Below are positions 1 through 6,472 of a DNA stretch of 64,000 bases, one piece after another. This stretch comes from CAWFMO01 sp963817065 (lineage in GTDB: Bacteria > Actinomycetota > Thermoleophilia > Solirubrobacterales > 70-9), in assembly GCA_963817065.1 (NCBI GenBank), contig CAWFMO010000001.1, positions 992,001 through 1,056,000 on the forward strand. The letters are read 5' to 3'. The notes beneath the pieces were generated by a model. The model ran no database searches and was not told the DNA's origin. It saw only the letters and a list, made by a program, of their open reading frames with translations. The translations under genes were made by a program, and so were the position numbers. Position 1 is the first letter of the stretch, and each line of letters begins with the position of its first letter.

Positions 1-27
1 TCGGCTGCGCTGAGGCGGGGCGCGCTC

Positions 28-651
28 CTAGGCGGCTTCGGCGCGCAGCGCCCGGAGCTCGACCTCGACCTCTTCGACGAACGGCAGATCGGCTTCGAGC
101 ATTGAGAGTGCCTCGAGATCCTCGCCCCAGAGCCGCAGCCGCTCCTCGAAAGTCGTGCCGAGCCGCTCGGCTGCTCTGAGCCGGTTCTCGGGACTGAGCT
201 CGCGCCAGTCGCTGAGGTTGGCGAGCCGGTCGGCCGCGTAGAGGATCGCCGCGTCGTCGCCGGCGGCGAGCGCCTGGGCCCGCAGCGCGCGCTTGCGCGC
301 CGCGTAGCCGTCGATCTCGGTCTCCTCGCTGAGTACGGCGACGATCTCGGCGACCCCGGATCCGAACTCGCGCTCGATCTCGCCGAGCTCGACGTCGGTC
401 TTCTCGACCGTGTCGTGGAGGTAGGCGGCGATCAGGACCGGGCCGTCGATGCCGATCTGGGAGAGCAGCTCGGCGACGGCGATCGGATGTTCTATGAACG
501 GGCGGCCGTTCTGCTTGCGGAGCTGCCCGGCGTGGGCTCTGCGGGCAAACTGAAGCGCAGCGTCGAGCCGGAGCTCGGCACCTGATCTTTCCGATCTGGT
601 CGCTGTACGTTCCGTGACCCGTTCCTCTCTCGATTCGAACGCTACAACCAA
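28..651 (-). CDS. Stand-alone HD-domain protein, small alarmone hydrolase-like
   Basis: Predicted 207-residue cytosolic HD-superfamily metal-dependent phosphohydrolase, resembling the hydrolase half of RelA/SpoT (MESH1-type small alarmone hydrolases, which remove the 3'-pyrophosphate of (p)ppGpp). Visible motifs: H40 in RRAHAGQ, H55 in IEHP, H79-D80 in the core LHDTVEK and D141 in AADRLANL. There is no synthetase, TGS or ACT domain. The usual HDxxED box reads HDxxEK here, so one residue thought to act in hydrolysis is replaced. I chose the TTG at 651 because a -10-like TACTTT lies 8 bp upstream (leaderless); an in-frame TTG at 678 is possible. Divergent from the next gene. Family call good, substrate inferred. 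Confidence 0.75.
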   Translation of the reverse strand: MVVAFESREERVTERTATRSERSGAELRLDAALQFARRAHAGQLRKQNGRPFIEHPIAVAELLSQIGIDGPVLIAAYLHDTVEKTDVELGEIEREFGSGVAEIVAVLSEETEIDGYAARKRALRAQALAAGDDAAILYAADRLANLSDWRELSPENRLRAAERLGTTFEERLRLWGEDLEALSMLEADLPFVEEVEVELRALRAEAA

Positions 652-659
652 AAACCTGG

Positions 660-669
660 AAAGTAGAAT
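660..669. promoter_or_regulatory. Symmetric bidirectional -10 element, HD gene / membrane-protein gene
   Basis: The 10-mer AAAGTAGAAT reads as TACTTT on the minus strand (8 bp from the TTG at 651) and as TAGAAT on the plus strand (8 bp from the ATG at 678). The two hexamers share the central TA. Both transcripts would begin at or next to their start codons. No convincing -35 box is visible. Inferred from sequence only. Confidence 0.5.
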
Positions 670-677
670 CCGCTCCA

Positions 678-1031
678 ATGCAATTTGCGAGAAACCTCGG
701 GATCGTCGCGCTGATCGCCCTGGGCATCACGGTCCTGCCGGGCGGGGGGACGGCGGCCGACACGGTTCTGACCGCGATCAGCATGGGGTTCCTGGCCGCG
801 ATCGGGCTCTTCGCCTACCGCCTCCACCGCGAGAACGGGTTCACGCTCATGACCCTCAGCGACGGCTGGAAGGCGATCCTCTACGGATCGCTGGGCCTGA
901 TCGCGCTGATGATCGCCGGCGCCGACGAGATGTTCGACACCGGGCTCGGGACGCTGGCCTGGATCGCCTTCGTCGCCCTCGCGGTCTTCGGGCTGTTCAG
1001 CGTCTTCCGCGAATCGCGCGGCTACGCGTAG
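678..1031 (+). CDS. Small four-helix membrane protein, unknown function
   Basis: 117 residues with four hydrophobic segments (about 5-22, 30-47, 65-83 and 89-108) joined by short charged loops, so an integral inner-membrane protein with no soluble domain. I recognise no family and see no catalytic motif. The ATG at 678 follows TAGAAT by 8 bp, which suggests a leaderless message. It is divergent from the HD-domain gene and about 70 bp upstream of the pseudopilin cluster. That gap carries the next gene's own promoter-like hexamer, so co-transcription is not required. Confidence 0.6.
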   Translation: MQFARNLGIVALIALGITVLPGGGTAADTVLTAISMGFLAAIGLFAYRLHRENGFTLMTLSDGWKAILYGSLGLIALMIAGADEMFDTGLGTLAWIAFVALAVFGLFSVFRESRGYA

Positions 1032-1090
1032 CGACACACCCGCGCGCGTAACCCTCGACGTTCGCGCACCGCGCGCGCGCCGGCGATGCC

Positions 1091-1096
1091 TAGCGT
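1091..1096 (+). promoter_or_regulatory. -10-like hexamer for leaderless TadE gene
   Basis: TAGCGT ends 6 bp before the ATG at 1103 and there is no Shine-Dalgarno sequence, consistent with leaderless transcription of the pseudopilin operon. Confidence 0.35.
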
Positions 1097-1102
1097 CGCG
1101 GC

Positions 1103-1441
1103 ATGAACTCAATCGCCGATCGCGGCCAGGCCTCAGTCGAGCTGATCGCGGCGCTCCCGGCGCTCCTGGTAGGGCTGCTGATCGCGGCCCAGATCGGGGT
1201 CGCGGGGCACGCGCTCTGGTCGGCCGGTTCGGCGGCGCGCGCCGGAGCCCGCGCCGAACACGTCGGCGGCGACGGCGCCGCGGCCGCCAAGCGCGCGCTG
1301 CCCGGCGTCCTCCGCGAGCGCGCCAGCGTCGAGACCGGCCCGCCGCTGCGGGTCCGGGTCGAGGTCCCGGCGCTGATCCCCGGGCTGCCGCGATTCGACG
1401 TCGACGCCGAGACGAGCCTGGAGCCCGATGCGGGGTCGTGA
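1103..1441 (+). CDS. TadE-like pseudopilin (first copy)
   Basis: 112 residues. A short N-terminus ends in Gly and is followed by QASVELIAALPALLVG, a class III (Flp/TadE) prepilin signal: cleavage after Gly with Glu at mature position 5, then one transmembrane helix (about residues 12-33) and a small extracytoplasmic domain. TadE-type pseudopilins assist Tad/Flp pilus or secretion systems at the membrane. First gene of a three-gene run with overlapping ends; its stop lies inside the next gene (14 bp overlap). No tadA/B/C ATPase or platform gene is in the window, so the partner machinery must be elsewhere or the role has changed. Confidence 0.75.
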   Translation: MNSIADRGQASVELIAALPALLVGLLIAAQIGVAGHALWSAGSAARAGARAEHVGGDGAAAAKRALPGVLRERASVETGPPLRVRVEVPALIPGLPRFDVDAETSLEPDAGS

Positions 1442-1775
1442 TCGTGAGCGAGCGCTGGGGCAGGCGAACGTCGAGCTCGTCGCGGCGCTCCCGGCGCTTC
1501 TGCTCGCCGGGCTCGTCGCGCTCCAGCTGCTCGCCGCCGGCTACGCCATGACCCTGGCCGACGGCGCCGCCGAGGCCGGGGCGCTGGCGCTCGCGGCCGG
1601 CGAACCGGCGGCGCCCGCGGCGCGGGCGGCGCTCCCCGGCTGGGCCGAGGACCGGGTCGAGGTCGACGCCGCGCGCGACAGCGTCGAGCTGCGCTTGCGT
1701 CCGCCGACGATCGTCCCCGGGCTCGCCGACGCGCTCGAGATCAGCTCCGGCGCACACGTGCGCGGGGGCGGCTGA
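1428..1775 (+). CDS. TadE-like pseudopilin (second copy)
   Basis: 115 residues, a paralogue of the preceding gene: GQANVELVAALPALLLAG is again a class III prepilin signal with Glu at position 5 after the predicted cleavage Gly, followed by one membrane helix and an Ala/Val-rich domain. The ATG at 1428 lies within the end of the upstream gene, and the stop shares one base with the next ATG (TGATG), so the three genes are probably translationally coupled. The two copies probably work as a pair of minor pilins; this is inferred from family and linkage. Confidence 0.72.
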   Translation: MRGRDRERALGQANVELVAALPALLLAGLVALQLLAAGYAMTLADGAAEAGALALAAGEPAAPAARAALPGWAEDRVEVDAARDSVELRLRPPTIVPGLADALEISSGAHVRGGG

Positions 1776-3679
1776 TGGGGCGGCTCGTGCTCGCGACCGC
1801 CGCGCCCGGCGCCGCCGACGGCCTCGCCCAGGCTGCCGCGGTGGCGGTCGCTGCCGCCGACCGGGGCGCGGGGACCGCGCTGCTGGTCTCGCTCGAGGCC
1901 GAGCCGCGCCGGCCCGGCCCGACGCTGCTCGCCGCGCCCGAGGCGCGCGAGCTCGAGCGGGCGCTGCGCGGGGCGGGCTGGGAGGCCGCGGTCGCCCGCG
2001 GCCACACCTGCCGCCTGGCGCTGCCCGCCGAGCCCGAATCGCTCGCGGCGCTCGGCGAGCTGGCTCGGATCGCCGGCGCGGCCGACGCGATCGCCGTGGT
2101 CCCGGCGTCGCTCTGGAGCGAGGCGCTCGCCGCGCAACCCTCGCCCGCCGGCGGGTTGCTGCGCGCGCGGCTGCCCCGCGACCGCTCGCTGGCGGCGCTC
2201 GTCGTCTCCGAGCTCCGCGACCGCGGGCTCCGCGCCCGCGTCGCCGCCCGCCCTCTCGGCCGGGTCGCGGGTCGCAGGGCGCTCGCCGGGATCGACCCCG
2301 GCGGCGCCGCCTCGGCCCGCGCCGCGCGGCTCGCGCGCGGGCTGCTCGGGAACCGCGGCCAGGCGATGCCGCTCGCGCTCGGCGGTGTCGCGGTCCTGCT
2401 CACGGCGGCGACCGTGCTCGTCGCTGTCGGCGGCGCGGTGACCGGGAAGGCGCGCGCCCAGCGCGGCGCCGACCTCGCGGCCGTCTCCGCGGTCCGCTCG
2501 CTTCGCGACGACGCGCCGCGGCTGCTCGCGCCGGCGCTGCTCCCGGGCGGGGCTCCGAACCCGCGCCACCTCTCGAAGCCGGCGGTGCTCGCGCGCGCCG
2601 GAGCCGCGGCGCGCGAGTCGGCGCGCGGCAACGGGATCTCGGCGGCCGTGGTCGAGGTCGGCTTCCCCGACCGCCACGAGCCGGTCCCGGTCCAGGCCGA
2701 GGTCAAGGTCCGCGGCGAGGTCGAAGCCGAGCCCGGCGCCGCTGCCGCGACGCCGATACCGGTCGTCGCCGAGGCGACCGCCGAGGCCTCGCCTCCGGCC
2801 GGCTGGACGGGGATGCCGGCCGAGGCGAGCGGCGGCGGCTACTCGGGCCCGCTCGCCTACCGCCAGGGCGAGAGCATGCGCCCCGATGTCGCCGAAGCGT
2901 TCGACCGGATGGCCGCCGCGGCGCGCGACGCCGGGATCACGCTGACGATCACGTCGGGCTTCCGCTCCGACGCCGAGCAGGCGGCGCTGTTCGCCGCCCA
3001 CCCCGATCCGACCTGGGTCGCGCCGCCGGGCCAGTCGCTGCACCGCTGCGGCACCGAGCTCGACCTCGGCCCGGACGGCGCCTACGGCTGGCTCGCCGCC
3101 AAGGCGCCCAACTTCGGGTTCCTCAAGCGCTACTCGTGGGAGGCCTGGCACTTTGGATTTGTTCGCGGCCCGGCGCCGTGCTCGCGGGCCGGCAACTCGG
3201 TCAGCGGCGCGGGGCCGCCCGGCGACGGGCTCGGATCGGGTCAGGGGCTGCCCGCGTTCGTGCCGGCGCAGTACCGCGACGCGATCGGGCGCGCGGCCGG
3301 GCGCTGGAACGTCTCGGCGGCGCTGCTCGCGGCCCAGATCGAGGCCGAGTCGGGTTTCAATCCGAACGCGGTCTCGCCCGCCGGCGCCCAGGGGATCTCG
3401 CAGTTCATGCCCGGCACCGCGGCCTCCTACGGCTTGAAGGACCCCTTCGACCCGGAGGCCTCGATCGACGCCCAGGCCGAGATGATGTCCGGCCTCCTGC
3501 GCGATTTCGGCTCGATCCCGCTCGCGCTCGCCGCCTACAACGCGGGCTCCGGCGCGGTCTCGGCCTGCGACTGCATCCCCTACTCCGAGACCCGCGCCTA
3601 CGTGGCGCGGATCCTGGCCCTGCTCGGCGGCGGCGGCGGGTTGGGTCCACCCCCGCTCGAGGTCAGGCTGATCGATTGA
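1775..3679 (+). CDS. TadG-like/VanY peptidase/SLT transglycosylase fusion
   Basis: 634-residue multidomain cell-envelope protein. Residues 1-190 are Ala-rich with no recognised family. Residues 194-225 hold a prepilin-like signal (NRGQAMPL) and membrane helix, as in TadG-type proteins. Residues about 365-465 are a LAS/VanY D-Ala-D-Ala carboxypeptidase: S421-x-H423-x-x-G426-x-x-x-D430 and E456-x-W-H459 give the zinc ligands and catalytic acid. Residues about 495-615 are an SLT lytic transglycosylase: catalytic E525 in EAESGF, GAQGISQFMP (537-546) and AYNAG (587-591). It could cut both stem peptides and glycan strands, perhaps opening peptidoglycan for the pseudopilins encoded just upstream. 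All key residues are present. The combined architecture is unusual; the role is inferred. Confidence 0.8.
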   Translation: MGRLVLATAAPGAADGLAQAAAVAVAAADRGAGTALLVSLEAEPRRPGPTLLAAPEARELERALRGAGWEAAVARGHTCRLALPAEPESLAALGELARIAGAADAIAVVPASLWSEALAAQPSPAGGLLRARLPRDRSLAALVVSELRDRGLRARVAARPLGRVAGRRALAGIDPGGAASARAARLARGLLGNRGQAMPLALGGVAVLLTAATVLVAVGGAVTGKARAQRGADLAAVSAVRSLRDDAPRLLAPALLPGGAPNPRHLSKPAVLARAGAAARESARGNGISAAVVEVGFPDRHEPVPVQAEVKVRGEVEAEPGAAAATPIPVVAEATAEASPPAGWTGMPAEASGGGYSGPLAYRQGESMRPDVAEAFDRMAAAARDAGITLTITSGFRSDAEQAALFAAHPDPTWVAPPGQSLHRCGTELDLGPDGAYGWLAAKAPNFGFLKRYSWEAWHFGFVRGPAPCSRAGNSVSGAGPPGDGLGSGQGLPAFVPAQYRDAIGRAAGRWNVSAALLAAQIEAESGFNPNAVSPAGAQGISQFMPGTAASYGLKDPFDPEASIDAQAEMMSGLLRDFGSIPLALAAYNAGSGAVSACDCIPYSETRAYVARILALLGGGGGLGPPPLEVRLID

Positions 3680-3695
3680 GGCCCGCGACGGGCTG

Positions 3696-4511
3696 TCAGT
3701 CGATGATCGGCGGGCTGAACACCGGCCAGCTGCAGGCGGCTGTCGCGGGGTCGCGACCGGCCCCGCCGGCGAACGAGAACGCGACCGTCTCGCTGTACGC
3801 GGCGCCGTTCGTGGGGGAGGGCGTGAAGGCGTAGGAGAAGCTGCCGTCGGCGGCGGTGAGCACGGTCGCCGCCGCCGCGCCCCCGCGCGAGTTGGTGGCC
3901 GCGACGTTGACGGGGCTGCCGCCGGTGTCGGGGGAGAGGCGGCCGCTGATCTGGACCGCGGCGCCGAGCAGGCTCGATCCCGGGCAGGAGGCGCTGAGCG
4001 CAGCGCCGGTGTGAACTCCCTGCGAAAGCTGCTGTGCCAGGTTCACCCGGACCTTCTTGCTCGCGAGCCGGAACTTGACCGGGACGCCGGGCGCCTTCGC
4101 GCATCCGGGCACGAGACCCTGGGTGACGTTCGCCTTGAGCGGAAAGGTGATGCTGCTGAACGCCGTCTGCCCGAAGACGTCGAAGATCCCGTTGCCGGTG
4201 TTGCCGGGGGTCGAGCGGAAGAAATCGACGAACGGCGACGTGGCCCGGTGGGTGAAGTTGAAGCGCGGGTTGACGCGCGCCACGACCCCGTTGCACTCGA
4301 GCACCGCGACCCCACTCTTCGCGTTCGCGTTCTTCGGCTTCAGAATCGGGTCGGTCTTGATCAGCACCCGGTCGCTGGTCTTCGGTATCAGCTCGCTGAC
4401 GTAGGTGCGACCGGCGAGCGCGTGTACGGCCGAGGCGCTGCCCGCGAAACCGAACATGGCGACGCCGAAAGTGAATCCCGCCAGCAACCCCGATCTCAAC
4501 CTTCCCCGCAT
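3696..4511 (-). CDS. Secreted protein of unknown function
   Basis: 271 residues with a clear Sec signal peptide: basic MRGRLR, a hydrophobic core, and cleavage expected near ASA at about 24-26. The mature part is Ser/Thr/Gly-rich and probably all-beta, with scattered Cys residues (in ECNG, PGCAKA, SCPG and AACSWP) that could form disulfides. I recognise no family; the last third looks like an Ig-like or filamin-type fold. The ATG at 4511 is preferred over longer readings because the signal peptide begins there and TACGTT lies 6 bp upstream. Convergent with the fusion gene and divergent from the MaoC gene. Confidence 0.6.
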   Translation of the reverse strand: MRGRLRSGLLAGFTFGVAMFGFAGSASAVHALAGRTYVSELIPKTSDRVLIKTDPILKPKNANAKSGVAVLECNGVVARVNPRFNFTHRATSPFVDFFRSTPGNTGNGIFDVFGQTAFSSITFPLKANVTQGLVPGCAKAPGVPVKFRLASKKVRVNLAQQLSQGVHTGAALSASCPGSSLLGAAVQISGRLSPDTGGSPVNVAATNSRGGAAAATVLTAADGSFSYAFTPSPTNGAAYSETVAFSFAGGAGRDPATAACSWPVFSPPIID

Positions 4512-4517
4512 TGATTG

Positions 4518-4540
4518 AACGTAACAGAGTCCAGTAGGGT
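4518..4540. promoter_or_regulatory. Divergent leaderless promoters, secreted protein / MaoC
   Basis: Minus-strand TACGTT (4523-4518) lies 6 bp before the ATG at 4511. Plus-strand TAGGGT (4535-4540) lies 7 bp before the GTG at 4548, with a possible -35 TTGATT at 4511-4516, 18 bp upstream of the plus hexamer. The two promoters overlap face to face, so their activities may interfere. Confidence 0.45.
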
Positions 4541-4547
4541 GCCCGCC

Positions 4548-5015
4548 GTGGCAGCCGTCGAAGTCGAGGGAGTCGAAGGGCTCAAAGGCCTGCTCGGGCA
4601 GACGATCGGCCCGACCGAGTGGCGCGAGGTGACCCAGGAGATGATCGACAGCTTCGCCGAGCTCTCCGGCGACGACCAGTGGATCCACGTCGACGTCGAG
4701 CGGGCCAAGAATGAGAGCCCGTTCGGAACCACGATCGCGCACGGCAACCTGACGCTCTCGATGATCGACGGGCTGCGGCTCGGCCTGATCAGCTCGACCG
4801 GCTTCAAGCTCGGCGTCAACTACGGCTGGAACAAGGTCCGCTTCCCGGCCCCCGTCCCGGCCGGCTCCAGGGTCCGCGCGACCGGCGAGGTGACCGAGGT
4901 CGAGGAGGTCGCCGGCGGCTGGTGGCAGGTCGTCACCCGCTTCGTCATCGAAGTAGAGGGCAACGAAAAACCCGCCTTCGTAGGCGACTCCGTAGGCCGC
5001 GCCCTCCCCGAGTAG
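4548..5015 (+). CDS. MaoC-like (R)-enoyl-CoA hydratase/dehydratase
   Basis: 155-residue hot-dog-fold protein of the MaoC/(R)-hydratase family, which adds water to or removes it from acyl-CoA thioesters in the cytosol. The catalytic dyad is visible: FAELSGDDQWIH gives D42 and H47, followed by the conserved FGTTIAHG loop. One hot-dog domain is present, so it should act as a homodimer. The GTG at 4548 was chosen over the upstream TTG/GTG because TAGGGT ends 7 bp before it and the family begins about here. A separate crotonase-fold acyl-CoA enzyme lies 600 bp downstream; a shared pathway is possible but not shown. Confidence 0.85.
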   Translation: MAAVEVEGVEGLKGLLGQTIGPTEWREVTQEMIDSFAELSGDDQWIHVDVERAKNESPFGTTIAHGNLTLSMIDGLRLGLISSTGFKLGVNYGWNKVRFPAPVPAGSRVRATGEVTEVEEVAGGWWQVVTRFVIEVEGNEKPAFVGDSVGRALPE

Positions 5016-5040
5016 CTCGCGAAGCCTGAGCGCGGTACGG

Positions 5041-5134
5041 GGGGTACCCGCCGGATACCCCGTCGGCGCGCGGGGTCCGGCCGCGCTGCGCGCGGACGGA
5101 CCCCGACGCCGATCGGGGTACCGCCGGGTACCCC
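5041..5134. repeat. 94-bp near-perfect palindrome (giant hairpin)
   Basis: The left arm 5041-5086 and right arm 5090-5134 are near-complete reverse complements around a TGC loop, with a few mismatches and indels. The arms include GGGGTACCC/GGGTACCCC ends, internal CCCCG/CGGGG blocks and a CCGCGC/GCGCGG tip. It fills most of the gap between the convergent MaoC and cupredoxin genes, so it may act as a bidirectional terminator. No T-run follows either arm, and its length exceeds usual terminators. It could instead be a REP- or MITE-like palindromic element; no second copy was seen in the window. Confidence 0.65.
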
Positions 5135-5144
5135 TCGCGCGCCG

Positions 5145-5576
5145 CTACTTGACGGTGAGCGTTCCTTCCATGCCGCCCTCACGATGCCCGGGCACGTCGC
5201 AGTAGAACGTGTAGCTCCCCGGCTGGAGCTCGGCGGTGAACTCGTCGGTCGACTGCGAGATCAGGTCGGTCTTGCCGATCTCGGATCCGTCCTCACTCTC
5301 GAGCACGACGTCGTGCTGGAGCGAAGCCGGGTTGTCGTAGGCGATCGTCACCGGCCCGGCCGTCGCATCGAGCTCGGTCTTGTCGTACTCGAAGCTGCCG
5401 TCCGCGGGTGAGCTCAGCGCGAGCGCGGTCGCCCCGCCGCCTCCGCCGGTCGTCTCCTCGACGGTCGTCTCCACGGCGGTCGTCTCGTCGCCGCCGTCGT
5501 CATCGTCATCGCCGCAGGCGACGAGTCCGAACGCGGCCAGCGCGAGGACCGCGAGGATCGCTGCTGCCTTCTTCAA
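5145..5576 (-). CDS. Cupredoxin-domain lipoprotein (type 1 copper)
   Basis: 143 residues. Lipoprotein signal with lipobox Cys21 (LVAC), an acidic Asp run and Thr/Glu/Gly linker (22-48), then a plastocyanin/azurin-like domain. All four type 1 copper ligands are in place: H88 in LQHDVV, then C126, H131 and M136 in YCDVPGHREGGM. It should be a membrane-anchored electron carrier on the outer face of the membrane. The start is TTG 5576; the ATG 15 bp upstream runs into a stop, while AAAGGGG sits 6 bp before the TTG. Electron partners are not identified; cytochrome c maturation genes lie 48 kb away. Confidence 0.88.
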   Translation of the reverse strand: MKKAAAILAVLALAAFGLVACGDDDDDGGDETTAVETTVEETTGGGGGATALALSSPADGSFEYDKTELDATAGPVTIAYDNPASLQHDVVLESEDGSEIGKTDLISQSTDEFTAELQPGSYTFYCDVPGHREGGMEGTLTVK

Positions 5577-5582
5577 TTTGTT

Positions 5583-5589
5583 CCCCTTT
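5583..5589 (-). promoter_or_regulatory. Shine-Dalgarno AAAGGGG for TTG start
   Basis: A strong purine-rich ribosome binding site 6 nt before the TTG at 5576. It decides the start over a nearby out-of-frame ATG, and contrasts with the many genes here that have no Shine-Dalgarno sequence. Confidence 0.6.
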
Positions 5590-5618
5590 CCATGGGATTC
5601 GGGAGTGCGGGCCGGACT

Positions 5619-6449
5619 CTACTGGCCCTTGAATACCGGCTTGTCGCCGTCGAAGAACGCCGTGACGCCGTTGCGCAGGTCCTCGGTCGCCATGCTGTCG
5701 GCGATCCCGTGGCGCTCGAGCTGGAGGTGGTCGGCGAGGCTGTTCTCGATGCTCTCGTGGAGCAGCAGCTTCGCGGTGCGCACGTAGTGGGGCGCCATCG
5801 CCGCCAGCTTCTCGGCCTTCTCGCGCGCCCTCGGCATCAGCTCGTCGGCGGGGACGACCTCGCTGACGAGGCCTTCCGCGAGCGCGGCCTGCGCGTCGAG
5901 GTTGGGGTCGTTGAGCGCGAGCTCGAGCGCCTTCGCGGGGCCGACGACGCGGGGCAGGAAGTAGGTCATCCCGCCGTCCGGCGAAGCGCCGATCCGCCCG
6001 TATGCGATCGCGAAGACAGCCGCCTCGGAGGCGATCCGCAGGTCGCAGGAGAGCGCGAGCGAGAAGCCTGCCCCGGCGGCCGGCCCGTTGACCGCCGCGA
6101 TCACCGGAAACGGGATCCGGCGGAAGTCGATGATCGCCTGGTGGAGGACCTCGGCCCCGCGCCGGACATTGGAAGGGAGATCGATCTTCTCGTCGCTGAC
6201 CCCGCGCTTGAACCAGTTCACGTCGCCTCCGGAGCAGAAGGCGCCGCCGGCGCCGGTGACGATCAGGGCGCGGATCGGGGCCCGGTCGGCGAGCCAGGCG
6301 GCGGCGATCGGGAGCTCGGCGATCATCTCCGGGCTCATCGCGTTCAGGCTCTCGGGGCGGTCGAGGGTCATCGTCCCGATATCGCCGTCGATCTCGATCC
6401 TCAGCGTCTCGAGGGCGGGCGGAGCCGCGTGATCCTCGGAGGCCGGCAT
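5619..6449 (-). CDS. Enoyl-CoA hydratase/isomerase family protein (PaaG-like)
   Basis: 276-residue crotonase-fold enzyme acting on acyl-CoA in the cytosol. The oxyanion-hole segments are GGAFCSGGDV (68-77) and NGPAAGAGFSLAL (121-133). The two Glu residues of classical enoyl-CoA hydratases are absent: the first position is in GAGFS and the second in AYGRIG. An Asp (D158 in ASPDGG) sits where PaaG-type isomerases keep their catalytic Asp, so isomerase or ring-cleavage-type chemistry is more likely than simple hydration. Divergent from uvrC with a 23 bp gap. The cupredoxin gene follows on the same strand 42 bp downstream with its own Shine-Dalgarno sequence. Confidence 0.82.
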   Translation of the reverse strand: MPASEDHAAPPALETLRIEIDGDIGTMTLDRPESLNAMSPEMIAELPIAAAWLADRAPIRALIVTGAGGAFCSGGDVNWFKRGVSDEKIDLPSNVRRGAEVLHQAIIDFRRIPFPVIAAVNGPAAGAGFSLALSCDLRIASEAAVFAIAYGRIGASPDGGMTYFLPRVVGPAKALELALNDPNLDAQAALAEGLVSEVVPADELMPRAREKAEKLAAMAPHYVRTAKLLLHESIENSLADHLQLERHGIADSMATEDLRNGVTAFFDGDKPVFKGQ

Positions 6450-6455
6450 CGCCGG

Positions 6456-6465
6456 AGCCTACCCT
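6456..6465. promoter_or_regulatory. Symmetric bidirectional -10 element, crotonase / uvrC
   Basis: AGCCTACCCT reads as TAGGCT on the minus strand (6 bp from the ATG at 6449) and as TACCCT on the plus strand (7 bp from the ATG at 6473). The hexamers share the central TA, the same layout as at 660-669. The whole intergenic region is only 23 bp, so both mRNAs should be leaderless. Confidence 0.55.
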
Positions 6466-6472
6466 TTGGTCG

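Noticed and set aside
1541..3151. Long open frames antisense to the TadG/VanY/SLT fusion
   Set aside because: Composition-driven shadow frames of GC-rich coding DNA: Arg/Ala/Gly-rich translations with no domain or start signal, while the opposite strand encodes intact catalytic motifs.
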